Part shown: positions 35,407-46,150 of the stretch, in pieces
Layout: every line of letters begins with the position of its first letter
How positions within the stretch are numbered: the stretch's first letter is position 1
From: Petrolisthes cinctipes
Lineage: Eukaryota > Arthropoda > Malacostraca > Decapoda > Porcellanidae
Length of the DNA stretch: 64,000 bases
Direction: 5' to 3'
Assembly (NCBI GenBank): GCA_033782935.1
Contig: JAWQEG010002493.1
Span: forward strand, 1-64,000
Notes under the pieces: generated by a model
The model's input: the letters and a program-made list of their open reading frames with translations, nothing else
Told to the model about the DNA's origin: nothing
Databases searched by the model: none
Translations under genes and position numbers: made by a program

Positions 35407-35554
35407 CTCTTTCAAACCAACGAGGTTGAAGGAAATGGCTTGTTATGCATTAATGAGTTTATTATTTATATTTTCAATATTTCTTACATTTTTTCTTAAG
35501 TCTTCGCTTAGACGGTGGATAAGTGAGGCAAATGTTGAGTTGTTGGGGGAGGTC

Positions 35555-35586
35555 GACGTTTCGTCCAGTACACTGGACATCTTCAG
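35555..35586 (-). ncRNA. Hammerhead-like core in PLE tail
   Basis: CTGAAGA - T - GTCC/AGTGTACT/GGAC - GAAAC - GTC on the minus strand. Same layout and weak stem I as at 26584-26615; the loop sequence differs at a few bases. Confidence 0.55.
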
Positions 35587-36746
35587 GAGGAAGTGGCGAT
35601 TCTTGTTTTTTTTCTCTCTCTCTCTTTATGCCTATCACCCATAGTTGTGGGCATTAAGGCAGTATTTTCTTTTTTCTTTCTCTTTTTACTTTTTAATTTC
35701 TTCTCTATATCTTTACTGCCAGAGACAATTGGTTTTGATTTTGCAAATCTGGCCTGTGATGTCAATCTGCTGCTGGTCCAGACTTCCCTGATCTGGAAGA
35801 TGTCGGGGTCTTGGCAACTGGGGATGTGCTGATGAAAGAGGTCGAGGCGACGAGAGGCAGACATCCACCAGTCCACGGTGACTGTGGGTGGTGGGTTGGT
35901 GGGTGGGCTGTCATCCCTCCTCCTCCTCTTCCTCTTCTTAACAGTCTGCCATTCCCCTTCATCTTCCAGGTCCATATTGTCAGTTGTGTCCTCTCTCATG
36001 GTAGTGGTGGAGGAGGAAGAGCAGGAACTGGTGTCAGGGACCTGAGTATCCTCCTCCGTCGCAGAGTCCAGTTCTGAAGTCTCAGGTGGTGGTGGTGGTG
36101 GTGGTGCTGGTGCCTTCACGCTGTTCGCCCGGTTGAGCGGGCGGGGCAACATCAACTGGCGACGGGGGTGGGCCGAAACGGGTGGTGGTGGTGGTGCATC
36201 CGTTGTGCTCCTTCCCCGTCTTGCAGGCTTGTTGCCTCGTTTCTTGGTGGTGGTTGTAGTAGTAGTGGGTGGTTGAAAATCAAGAGAAATGGCTATTGGT
36301 GGTAAGCCATTTCTCCTGAAGATGTCCAGGAGGAGGTCAGAGAGACGACCTAGCCCTTCTGCAGCTAAGGCAACAGCAGTCTTGGTGCAGACGATGACAA
36401 TGTCTGCCTGCTGCTGCCGTCGCTGCGGTGGTTGGGCGTCAGCCGTCCTCCTCCCACGGGCATGGAGTGAGCCTCGGACCTGCCCATCATCAGGTCCAGC
36501 TACGTTGGTAGCCTCCACGCCCTTCCTCCCTTCTTCCACAGAGAAGGACACCTCCTCTCCGTCTCCCAGTGATGGTGGTGAGGTGGTGGCAGCAGAGAGG
36601 AGGATGCCCCTCCTGTGGACGAAATAATCTTTCGAGTTCGAGGTTATAAAGCCATAGCCCTTCAAATGGTTAAACCACTTCACCCTGCCAACAAGACGGT
36701 CGGCAGGGGAAGTGGTGTGGTTGGCAGTAGGTGCTGTCTGGGCCAT
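35583..36746 (-). CDS. Cold-shock-domain protein ORF inside a PLE
   Basis: 387 codons, uninterrupted. Residues about 18-88 form a cold-shock domain: '[16 protein letters not shown]' with RNP1 (KGYGFI), 'DYFVHRRGI' (RNP2), '[20 protein letters not shown]'. Such domains bind single-stranded RNA or DNA (Y-box/Lin28 family). The middle (about 115-165) has '[20 protein letters not shown]', unrecognised; then low-complexity Pro runs, an acidic patch and '[12 protein letters not shown]', a likely nuclear-localisation/nucleic-acid-binding tail, with a second Lys-rich cluster near 350. The ATG is preceded by only 25 bp of insert. The stop is supplied by the hammerhead CTGA of the PLE, so the insert carries no stop of its own. 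Host retrogene or retroelement ORF1 are both possible. Confidence 0.85.
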   Translation of the reverse strand: MAQTAPTANHTTSPADRLVGRVKWFNHLKGYGFITSNSKDYFVHRRGILLSAATTSPPSLGDGEEVSFSVEEGRKGVEATNVAGPDDGQVRGSLHARGRRTADAQPPQRRQQQADIVIVCTKTAVALAAEGLGRLSDLLLDIFRRNGLPPIAISLDFQPPTTTTTTTKKRGNKPARRGRSTTDAPPPPPVSAHPRRQLMLPRPLNRANSVKAPAPPPPPPPETSELDSATEEDTQVPDTSSCSSSSTTTMREDTTDNMDLEDEGEWQTVKKRKRRRRDDSPPTNPPPTVTVDWWMSASRRLDLFHQHIPSCQDPDIFQIREVWTSSRLTSQARFAKSKPIVSGSKDIEKKLKSKKRKKKENTALMPTTMGDRHKERERKKTRIATSS

Positions 36747-36845
36747 GGCTGGATGTAGACTCTCACCACCCGGCGATTCTGAGTGGGTGAGGGGTATTTA
36801 TCTGTTTTCCGTATGTGGGGTGGACGGGGCCACCTTATCAGAGGC

Positions 36846-37195
36846 CTAGTGATTGGTGGATGGGGGGTAGCTTCTGATTCTGGCGCTACGTCTGAGTTGT
36901 TGGTTGGTTGTAGTGGTGGTGGGTAAGATGTTAGATGCTTGTGGTGGGTCAGTAGGTGTTGGAGGTGTGGTGGGTATCCTGACGGTGCTGGTGATGTGTC
37001 GTTTTCTGGAGGGCAGTATTTGGAGGTCTTGTGTCTGGTTGTTTATAGAGGGTTGTAAGGTTTCTATGTAGATCGCTTCTAGGTAGGAGAGTCGTCTGCT
37101 GTCTGTTTCTTTGCCTAGTATGGTGGTATTATTTACTAGTTTGTCACGTGTCAGAGCTTGGTTGTCTTGGGTGCGGTAGTGGTCTTTTTTATGGG
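36846..37195 (-). pseudogene. Penelope-like GIY-YIG C-terminal fragment
   Basis: Reads '[20 protein letters not shown]', '[20 protein letters not shown]' and the Thr/Pro-rich tail to '[17 protein letters not shown]', nearly identical to the last 110 residues of the intact PLE at 24285-26501. Homology starts near 37195; the open frame runs a few codons further into unrelated sequence. Recent by its similarity. Confidence 0.9.
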
Positions 37196-37981
37196 AGTGT
37201 TGTTGTACTGTAGGCAACAATGTTTCTCATCTCACTATTTAAAAAAGAAAATTTAAAATTCATACTGAAAATAAATAAGGATACGAATACCAAAATTATC
37301 AACAAACACTAAACTACTTCAACATCTATACAGTTAAATTTATCTGTAAATCTGTCTATGAATGCATATTGAATTTCGGTTACTAAAGGTAGAAATGAAT
37401 ATGTGCAACCTTAAAACGAATCAAAGCAAGTGCCGTGAAGCAATGCCAGGCTGATCCCCGCCCGTCACCATCAGTTGGCTGATGTATGACAACCACAACT
37501 GAAAAAACATACGAGATATTCCAGTATGCGTTATAATTTAATTCCTCATTATCAATATCTACTACTATTTATCATATACTGTATAAGTGGCATATAAACA
37601 TCATTAATATTGTTCACCACAATGCTCTCTTGCCTGAATATAATGTTGCATTAACACTAAACTTTCTTGGCAACTCATTGAGTAATCATCTCCGTGGTTT
37701 TATGTTAAACTTTCTTCCTTCACTACTCCAACGTGCAGGGTATGGTATAGAGGAGCACAGGGGGATAAAGAAACATCCTTCCGCAACTGCACCTACAGTG
37801 TGTTACAGGTCTAAGCAGTTTTCTTTCTTCCGTAAACAATCAATTTCACTCCCCCAGGTCACACCTTCTGTCTGTATACCCAACTCTGCCTTCACTCTCA
37901 ATCTCCCAACTCTCAATTTCCCAGGCCACACCATAGGTCAGTAGTCAATGCTCCCTTTACTTTTTCTCCCTTCACTCCGAG
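37196..37981. other. Intron sequence before the TM6-7 exon
   Basis: AT-rich; CT-rich from about 37835. No coding sequence was recognised. Confidence 0.5.
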
Positions 37982-38174
37982 GCCCCTTCGACGGTCCGTA
38001 CGCAATGCCCTCTTCCTCCTGCCGTTGCTGGGCATCACCAACGCCATCACTATGATACCCAATCCTCTAGAGAGATCCGCCTTCGAGTTCGGGGTTTGGT
38101 CTTACGGCACAAACCTACTCACCTCCTTCCAGGGTTTCGTTGTGGCCTGCATATACTGTTTCTTTAATGGCGAT
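37982..38174 (+). CDS. Pdfr: PDF/PDH receptor, TM6-TM7 exon
   Basis: After the G completing arginine the exon reads PLRRSVRNALFLLPLLGITN, AITMIPNPLERSAFEFGVWS, YGTNLLTSFQGFVVACIYCF and FNGD. 'LLPLLGITN', 'VWSYGT..LTSFQGF..A.IYCF.NG' are the TM6 and TM7 signatures of PDF receptors. The acceptor is a CT-rich tract ending CACTCCGAG (37981), phase 2; the donor is GAT|GTGAGT at 38174/38175, phase 0. There are two or three more residues before 'RSVRNA' than in insect receptors, so the acceptor could be slightly different. Confidence 0.9.
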
Positions 38175-38217
38175 GTGAGTATATACAGCTATCTTAGTAA
38201 TATAATGTATGTTTGTT

Positions 38218-38218
<1 letters not shown>

Positions 38219-38287
<69 letters not shown>
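38219..38287. repeat. (AG)n microsatellite
   Basis: Pure AG run 45 bases after the exon donor. Confidence 0.95.
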
Positions 38288-38288
<1 letters not shown>

Positions 38289-39446
38289 CAAGAAACACAA
38301 CATTAGCAATGACAAAGGCTCTGTATATCATATTTTACTCCTGTGTAGCTCTGCAACTTTTGTATAAGTTGAATTACTCCACAGATATACAATTGGTGGT
38401 AAAAGTCCTGTCGCCACATCTGCCAGGTCATGAAGCACAGTATATGAAATAATTTTATGCTTTACAGGTTCGCTAACTAAAAACACAGAAGTTAAATAAT
38501 TAGTCTCTTAGATATTGTAATTTTTATTGGTGGTTGTATTTACTTGATGGTTAGCATTTATGATATTCTTCAAGAAGTGGGTATGTGAAGTGACAGGACT
38601 TTTGTTGCAGACTGTATGCTTCTTTTATAAATCTCTGTAGCTTTGTGTAATTCTAATGTAGCATACATACCTTTACACGTGTGTCTACATAACTACTTAA
38701 TGACGATTTAACAGTTCGTATTACTATGTGTAGCTCAATGGACAATTAGTGATGAGTGTAGTGGTAGCTAGCAACTCCATCCTGGTAATGAAGAGAGTAC
38801 AGTTGGGGACATATGTAACACAGACACACCTGAAACGGGGCCCCTCATTGAGCGTAGGGTAAAATGAGACTGTGTTTGGAGAGGCGCTTCCTATTCTATG
38901 CTTGATAAGGTTAAAAATGTGTCAGTTTCATATGTCCATAACTGTACACAGTGAATATCGTGACCACATTCTTCCAACACCTGATGGATTCATTGCATTT
39001 AAAGTTAAGAGGGTACTACAGTGTTGGTAGTAAATCTGGAGCAACTGATCCTCAAAATTATTCCAACCAACAACAGGCCACCATTGTTTTTGTTCATCTG
39101 GTCCTGTTTCCTGGCATACTTTGGAGAAATTAAGGCGCTCTATTGCACTACCAAAAGTATACTATCTCCTTTCACTTCCCACGAGTAAAGAAAACTCCAC
39201 TATAGTGGCGTCGTGTTGCTTGGACTAGTTTTTAGGAATCAGTAATTGCTCCAGATTTACCACCATCACTGTACTACCTACTCCCAAATGACACTGAGAA
39301 CACTACCACCGAGGAGAGATACTGGAGTCTGGTTTGCAATATCCTTAAAGGTTTCCAAACGCCGTCATCTGATCAACTTTAGATGTCGTCGACACACTTT
39401 CTGCTATGAGTATGTAACTCTTATCGGACTTGATTTTCCCCCTCAC

Positions 39447-39754
39447 TCATAATGTCCTCGCATGCTAAGTAAAACAAACAATGTGCTATTCTCCCTATCA
39501 TTTCTTGTATAACGTCACGCCACATTAAATGAACACTGTGCTTTAGCCTGACTAGAAATGCTACCCTATTATTCTTGGTATCCCTACACGCCAGGTAAAA
39601 CAAACACTATGTTCCGGTAGAACAAGAAATACGATACCATCATCTTTATAATTCCTTGTATCCTCTAACGCCAGGTAAAACAAAAACTGTGCTCCGGTAT
39701 GACTAGAAATACGACGCTGCAACCCCTCTCATTCTTGGTGTCTCCTCACGTCAG
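39447..39754 (+). repeat. Tandem 80-bp copies of the next exon's acceptor region
   Basis: The phrase CACGYCAG|GTAAARCRAACACTGTG that forms the real acceptor and exon start at 39755 recurs upstream: ACGCCAG|GTAAAACAAAAACTGTG at 39675, ACGCCAG|GTAAAACAAACACTATG at 39595, and weaker copies near 39520 and 39465. The intervening text also repeats ('GACTAGAAATACGA', 'ATTCTTGGTRTC'). The period is 80 bp for the last three, near 75-80 for the others. Confidence 0.8.
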
Positions 39755-39895
39755 GTAAAGCGAACACTGTGCTACTACTGGCGTCTCAATGTTACTCTAC
39801 GAAGTCGGAAGAAAAGATCAGCCTCAGCCTTCCCTGACGCTAAGGGCTTCTATGATACTGGTTACGGTCCTCGCCCTCCAAAACTACACTTCAAG
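39755..39895 (+). CDS. Pdfr: PDF/PDH receptor, cytoplasmic tail exon
   Basis: 47 codons: VKRTLCYYWRLNVTLRSRKK, RSASAFPDAKGFYDTGYGPR, PPKLHFK. Joined to the previous exon it gives '...CFFNGD-VKRTLC', the normal transition from TM7 to the cytoplasmic helix (NGEV). Basic residues RSRKKR and Ser follow, typical for a class B tail. Acceptor CACGTCAG (39754), donor AAG|GTGGGA at 39895/39896, phase 0 both sides. It lies at the end of a tandem array of look-alike acceptors. Confidence 0.75.
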
Positions 39896-39944
39896 GTGGG
39901 ATGTTTTTCATATTGCTGTGAGTTAGTGATAGGTGTTTGTGTGT

Positions 39945-39996
39945 GCATTAGTGTGTGTGTGTGTGTGTGTATTGTTATTCTTGTGATTCAGTAATA

Positions 39997-40028
<32 letters not shown>

Positions 40029-40035
40029 TGTGTGA
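39945..40035. repeat. (GT)n microsatellite
   Basis: GT runs at about 39952-39970 and 39997-40033. Confidence 0.9.
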
Positions 40036-40319
40036 TCAAGGGGGCTGCGTGAATGGCTTGCCTCCTCGTTTGTTTCCACTACAGTTTGCCGACCCGACGA
40101 TTTTCCATTCAAAATTCTTAAGACCGATGCTGCTGAATCCAATGTAAAGGTCATGCCATTCACCGTGTTCTTGTGCCAGAGGCCCCTGTGTAGATATATC
40201 TCTGGTGTCCACGATACGCACAAAATAGGTATATGGATGTAAGAATTTTCCATGTGACATGAGAGGCGAGTGCAAGATATTTTAGCTTGACTCTACAACT
40301 TTCTCAATCTGGTGTGATA

Positions 40320-40320
<1 letters not shown>

Positions 40321-40382
<62 letters not shown>

Positions 40383-40398
40383 CAAAAAGGATATCAAC

Positions 40399-40441
<43 letters not shown>
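40321..40441. repeat. (AG)n microsatellite, two tracts
   Basis: AG runs at 40321-40379 and 40404-40441. Confidence 0.95.
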
Positions 40442-40444
<3 letters not shown>

Positions 40445-40935
40445 TTTGCTAACCGATATGGAGCAATTTACATTTATCCGCATTAAAGGACATTTGCCAT
40501 GTTTGCGCCAAATTTGTCAGCATATCTAGGATTTTTTGCATTTTTTTTTTTTTTTGTATGTGCATTATTATGTACCATATTTGCTATTTTTGTGTCATCA
40601 ACAAAATTTGATATAATGCATGAACGGCCTTCATTTATGTCGTTTATGTAAACTAGAAATAGAATTGGTCCTATTACTGACCCCTGCGGCACCTCGCTCA
40701 TAACGTCAATCCAACTAGATGATTGTCCATTTATTATAACAAGTTGTATTCGGTTGCTCAGCCAGTTTTATACCCATCTTACGGGAAATACCCTCCTTGA
40801 ATTATGTGTGCTATTAATTTAGCTATTAAACTTGAATGAGGAAGATTATCAAAAGCCTTTTCTAAAATCTAAATAAATTTTGCCCACTGTTTTGCTTTTA
40901 TCGCATTCATTGTAAATATTAATGAAATCTAATAG
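40442..40935 (-). pseudogene. CR1-like LINE RT fragment
   Basis: Minus strand from 40935: 'DFINIYNECDKSKTVGKIYL', 'DF(R)KGFDNLPHSSLIAKL' (RT block A), then 'EVPQGSVIGPILFLVYINDI' (block B), 'SCIISNFVDDTKIANMV' (FVDD for the usual FADD, block C) and 'LAQTWQMSFNADKCKLLHIG' (block D). Frameshifts, an A14 run and stops make it dead. It is cut by the AG tract. The clade by words is CR1/L2-like. Confidence 0.85.
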
Positions 40936-40969
40936 GTTTGGTGAAGAAATCCCACAATGGTAGACGAAA

Positions 40970-41090
40970 AGATATATCACCATACAGTTTCAGTGAACGA
41001 CTGTTGCCCTCTTCAGTGGTAAATAGTCAAAGACAGAATGACTATTCACCATTGAAGAGGGCGATCATTGTGGGTTTTCTTCACCTTGTT
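40970..41090. repeat. Inverted pair of hammerhead-bearing tails
   Basis: 41005-41030 and 41040-41066 are inverse (GCCCTCTTCA.TGGT.AATAGTC / GACTATT.ACCA.TGAAGAGGGC); both continue outwards to 'ATTGTGGG.TT.CTTCACC'. The minus-strand half is the longer one and holds the complete ribozyme core. Confidence 0.7.
40975..41025 (-). ncRNA. Hammerhead ribozyme, degenerate stem II
   Basis: Minus strand: TTTACCA - CTGAAGA - G - GGCAAC/AGUC/GUUCAC - U - GAAAC T GTA - TGGTGA. Stem I pairs ACCA with TGGT plus two further pairs; stem III is AC/GT with one-base loop and triplet GTA. Stem II keeps AAC/GTT but has two mismatches below. Core residues CUGAAGA and GAAA are intact. Confidence 0.5.
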
Positions 41091-44000
41091 GACGTTCACG
41101 TCAGAGTCAACTCTCCTTCAGATCTAATTTGTCTTTTAGGCACGAGCGTTTATTATCAAAGCAGTGTTGAGTGTCACTATGTTGTTATCCTCTAAATGGT
41201 TAATAATTCTATCTCACATGAGTGTCTCTAGCATTTTGCATACATCTGAGTTTTGGTTTATTGGATAATTATTCAGTTATCACCTGAGCAATGAAATTAA
41301 CAGACGTGTATCTGAACGCCCCTGGATTCTGTCAACTGACCTTGCAGCAGGAAGCCCAACAGTTGACTGAGTGTCGTATTGCTGTTGTTGATGTTTTCCC
41401 GGGGCAGAATGGCCTCCTGCCCCACAGACCCCCGGTACGCTCTGGTCACAGTGAAAAACATATATATGCCTGGGCTACCAAATTACCAGAGCTTACTGGA
41501 CTAGGGAGTCTGGGGGCCTCCGACTGCCAGGGAGATTGGAAAGAAAGTTTTTTATCCCACAACCAGAGCTGTGGGCCCAAGTCCACGCTACCACAAGAGC
41601 TACAAGTCAAGCTGCACCTTTTATGAGACTAGTCCTGAAGGGACCATAATGTGGGAGGGAGTTTAGACTGCTGCATGCACCCCTGTGTGCTGGCAGTCCA
41701 CACAGCAGTGAAAAAAAATAGAGCCTCTGGTTGCAGTACACTTCACATGGATTTAAAATCCATGTGGGCAGATCTCGTCAATCCAATAGAAAGTGACCAG
41801 ATCATACATTTTTTTTTTTTTTCTAGCCATGTGGAGGATATTCACAGAGAATAGAGGCAACCCCCTTCGGCAGCAGTCCCAAGTAGAATTGCTTACTTTT
41901 ATTTCATCTGTTCACTTGGGTTTCTGAATCTTATTTTTCATCTGGCAAATTTGTTTATTGTATTTTCCCTGTTAGCTCATCTTTAAAATCAATTCCCCCT
42001 CATTTTCTTGGGTGCGTTTTTACATATAGCTGTGTTGCTTAGCTGAGAGAGTATCTTAATTATTTTCTATTAATTTTGCGCAAATGCGTATTTTTGTTTA
42101 TTTTCGTGTCACTTATTAAATTCGGACAATTGCTATAATTTTGATTTATATAGTTTGTTTCTGCTCTCGGTTTTTGTGTGTATATATGGTCTGTTTTCTA
42201 AGTGTTTATCCGTATGTTCATAAGCTATTTTTAAGTTATTTCGTTTTTGCATAATGATACATTTTGATAAACCTCTTTTCGAGTTACTGGAGTGCTGGAA
42301 ATCACATCCTTTGGTCCTTGTATTATTTTCGGTTTATTTGAGTGTTGAGTGTAGAAACTATTTTGAAAGTAGTATGTGTCTTCTTTCTTAATCCACCTAG
42401 ATGCCAGTAGTTCTCTCAAGAATGTTTCTGATTTGATCTGACCTCACCTTATCCAAGGCCACCGATAAACAATGCCCCGTCGACCAGACCGTGACGTCAT
42501 CAAAGGAGTGCTACCGCTCCGTCCTCACACAGTGACCACTAAGTTCTCTTTTCCTTTACCAGACTTACTTTCCTTTCTATTTTTCCTTGTTTTTATTCAA
42601 TTAGCGATCTTTATGCTTTGTGTGTGTGCGTGTGTACTTTGTTATATCAATGGCGGCACATTTCACACCATTTTATATATATTTCACACCATTTTATCTA
42701 TAATACCATTTATATTATGATACAGACATCATATCAAAGCAACAAACGTGGGTAGCCTATATGCTGCAAAATACACTTGACCTGGGAACAATATATGTAC
42801 AGTACAACTACATCAATATTCTTATTGTCTAATAGAATTAAATAAAAAAAAATTATTACAGTAATTCTATTTTAATGATACATATATACAATACATTAAG
42901 CACTACACTTTGTCTACTTTGAGAGAGTCTGAAGTTTTCTTTTTTAACACCTACGTTATTTCCTGCTCTGTTAGCTATAGGAATGTTGTTTTCTTTAGCA
43001 CAGTAGTTATTTACAATTGCGTTGGTCGAAGCATACACTATCATTATTTCTGTAATTTTTTGTGATATGACCATTTTCACAAACATCAGTTGGAAATAGG
43101 AGATCAGCATCTCCTAGAGCAGTGATTGCAATGGATGTTGCTACATTTCTTTGGCTAGTAACTTTACGAAAGGAAGTTGAACAATTTTGCTGATTACAAT
43201 ATAATTATAGAAGACCATGTTGGATGTCACACTGTCTGGATATATAAAAGATCCGCTGCACTTTCGTGTTCTGGAATTTCTTCACCACTATTTGCACAGG
43301 TAATAATTTCCTTGCAGGCATTACATTTCATTTTCTTTATCACTGAGTAACAACATTAGCCTGCCAAATAAATAATTACTGGGATTATGTCCTTGCACCT
43401 ATCAATATCCTCCTATGAAACCTCAACTTCTTCATGACATAGGCCTAAATCAATTTGTTCGTCGTCTTTCACTTCCTCCCAGTTCACGTCCTCAAAATTT
43501 TTCAATATTATCTTTGTGTCATGTAGTTACCTCCTGATAATTGCCGATATTTTCATCCACAATCGTGTGGAGGCACGACATGATGCAATAACATAAAAAG
43601 GTTACAATATTATAATAAAAAGTATGGTAAGAATCTACATTTGTGTATATAGTAGGCCTATTCATTACTAAGGCACGTGCATACAACAGTAGAATCATTG
43701 TTACTCATGCTCGCATTTTTAGTTGGAGTGAAGTCGTCTCGTCTGATGGCAGTAAACCATTTCCTGTGAAGTTCTTCATCCTTGGGAAACTTAAACATGT
43801 TAACCTTTTGTCCTTATCTAAAATTCCCCTTGCAGTTAATATTGTAATAAAAGTGGACAATTATTCTGCAGCACAGCGAGATCCTTCCCCTACCATAATA
43901 ACCTGAATACTAACCCTTCTAAGGTCAGCCCTCCTTTAGCAACGTCACAGAGATTAAAATGTCCCATCCGCGCGGCCTTGTATATCGGTGGACTTGCCTT

Positions 44001-44139
44001 ATTCCCTCCATTACCCACGGTAATTGTCCTTTACCTTTCACCTTACCTCACTCCAACCCAACCGTTCTTTACTTTTCACCTAACATCACCCCAATCCTAC
44101 CTTCACAAATTCTGACCTCCTCCCTTAATCCTTCCGTAC
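41091..44139. other. Intron sequence, nothing recognised
   Basis: An open frame at 41291-41626 (111 codons) is Gln/Leu/Gly-rich with no family match. The rest is AT-rich. No exon with matching phase was convincing. Confidence 0.4.
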
Positions 44140-44730
44140 ATGGCGCCACAACACACCTGCAATGGTAGATTCGGACTGACCCTATTTGAAAACATCGACG
44201 AACACATTTGCCATTTTTGTTTGATACGAGAACAAATAAATGAGAAATTAGATAAATCATACCTAAGAATCGTTGCTCTGTCGAAGTTGAAAGTCGGATT
44301 GCAACAAAAAACAACCCAGGATAGGACGTCAAACATTATGGTTGATATCTACACCCGACCTTACCCCCACTCCCCCTCAGGGAGATAATAATTTTCAACT
44401 ACCTACCCCAGGAGCATTATCTCAGTAGCCAGCCAAAATAGATTTCAGAATCATGCAGACTTTGGCGACACAGAGGATGAGTCTGAAGTTAGACTAGTAG
44501 GTGACTCAATGATTCGTGGCCAGTTAATTTAACAAAATTCTATGCTTGAGCATCTAAGACCAGGGAACTGTATTGCTTCCCTGGTAGTGGTATGGACGAT
44601 GTAGTTGCTGACATTGACCAAATGTCTAGTATGGCCCTTCAAAATACAACTTATGTTGTACGTACCAAGGCCAATTAAAATAGGAGGAAGAACGAGATCA
44701 GATTACAAGCCATTAATAAGCAGCTAAACC
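44140..44730 (+). pseudogene. CR1-type LINE ORF1 remnant with esterase-like domain
   Basis: A first frame (44140-44388) has 'ICHFCL', 'INEKLDKSYLRIVALSKLKV', like the Cys/coil N-terminus of CR1 ORF1. From about 44488 'VRLVGDSMIRGQL' matches the GDS block of the SGNH-type esterase domain found in CR1/L2 ORF1; 'PGSGMDDVVADIDQMSSMAL' and 'NTTYVVRT' follow with frameshifts, matching 'PGGG.DDV' and 'TYVVHVGTND'. The catalytic region is broken. The element ends before the simple repeats at 44768. Confidence 0.65.
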
Positions 44731-44767
44731 CCGAGACACCTGACCCGGCACAGCTGCAGTTACCCTC

Positions 44768-44945
44768 TCTCTCTCTACACACAGACACACACACACACAC
44801 ACACACACACACAGCCTACACACTACTTGACCTGACAAGTCTCAAGTGACATATTCTCTCAGCTTACAGCTGTTTGTGAAAGGAAACACCGGGACCTCTC
44901 TTTCTACTTTCACACAGGAAGGAAGAGAGAGAGAGAGAGAGTAAG
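44768..44945. repeat. Short (CT), (CA) and (GA) microsatellites
   Basis: CT near 44766-44776, CA near 44784-44813, GA near 44926-44941. Confidence 0.85.
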
Positions 44946-46140
44946 GAATACGAGAGATAGAGAGGGGCTGGCTAAACTTGACCCACAGTAAATAAACTGA
45001 CCCTTGACCATTAGACAGCAAGATCTAGACACTGCTGGCAACTCAGAGATAGGAAATACATATAAGGGAAAGGAACAAGAATTACTTAGGATACTTACTT
45101 AACTCTGGGCTCCACAAATAGGCATACAAGACAGGCACAGTATTCCCATAGAGTTAAATATAATAAATGAAGTCTATTTAACAGTGAAGTTTAATTCTAC
45201 CACTTTGAATCTACACCCACCCTTAGTACGCTACCACACCAACTCCAAGAATAATTTAACACACAATTAAGTTACCAGATCCTGAAAGAGTCCAATTAAG
45301 CCTTAAGGACTGGTACATTTTGATGGCAGAGGTGTTTTGCAACATTGCAAGGTAGACTTCACAGGAGTCCAGAGACAAACATAGTTCAAGAGCAAGTCGA
45401 AGGATTCACTTGTAAATTCTCTCAAGTAATTCCTTCAGTGGTTATAGTCTTATGACCTCTAACAGAGGGAGATAAATCACAAGTACAGTCACGAGCGTAA
45501 GTTTCTTTACCACCCTGGCGAGAGTTAGGTCGAAGTCGTCGTTGGATATGGGCTGGACGAACAAAAATGAACCAGTTCATAATGTTCGGATGATGCTTCA
45601 GGTCACTAGAGGTGTTCACTTATATACAACAAATTTTACACCGTCATGAGATACTGACTCCCAGTGTTCGTTTGCCTGGCCCTTCTCCAACCACAACTTC
45701 GACCTCATTCTCGCCATGGGGGTAAATAAACTTATGCTCGTGACTGTACTTCACTTACAAGAGTCCCCTGCTGCAACATCACTACAACTCCACCTACAAC
45801 AGGGACCTCATCTAAACCACAACAAACAACCTTTACTTTATCTCCACGCCGACGCCCCATTACATAAATTCTCACGTAAGGGCAACGCATCAACCTTCAT
45901 CACCCCCACCCCCGATAACGACTGTTGGTGTGTGGGCTAATTAATCATCATCGCTTCGTCCCTTCAACATCGTCATATCTTTACGACATCGTCAACTCGT
46001 CAGGCAACGCCCCAACTAGACCTCGTCATTACGTCATCATCGTTACTGTTACAGTCTACACACAAAAGTGGGTACATTTTACAAGAGTACATTACATTAT
46101 TTTCCACTTGCTCACGAACATGTTAGAAAAAAGTTAGGTT
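44946..46140. other. Spacer, possibly 5' leader of the gypsy element
   Basis: No LTR could be delimited. Nothing else recognised. Confidence 0.35.
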
Positions 46141-46150
46141 CCTCATTCGA

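Noticed and set aside
35811..36627. Plus-strand open frames opposite the cold-shock ORF
   Set aside because: Antisense shadows of a GC-rich coding region; no domain match.
39447..39754. CRISPR-like array
   Set aside because: Eukaryotic context, and the copies are contiguous 80-bp tandem duplicates, not repeats with unique spacers.
41291..41626. 111-codon frame with ATG
   Set aside because: No family resemblance, no splice context and no repeat partner seen.
42469..42541. Possible tail exon after TTATCCAAG
   Set aside because: Phase fits but stops after 25 residues; acceptor is weak and no conservation is recognised.
45665..45721. Possible 57-bp micro-exon in phase 0 (CCAG acceptor, GTAAAT donor) between the two tail exons
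   Set aside because: Phases fit, but the 19 residues are not recognisable as receptor tail and such signals occur by chance in 11 kb.
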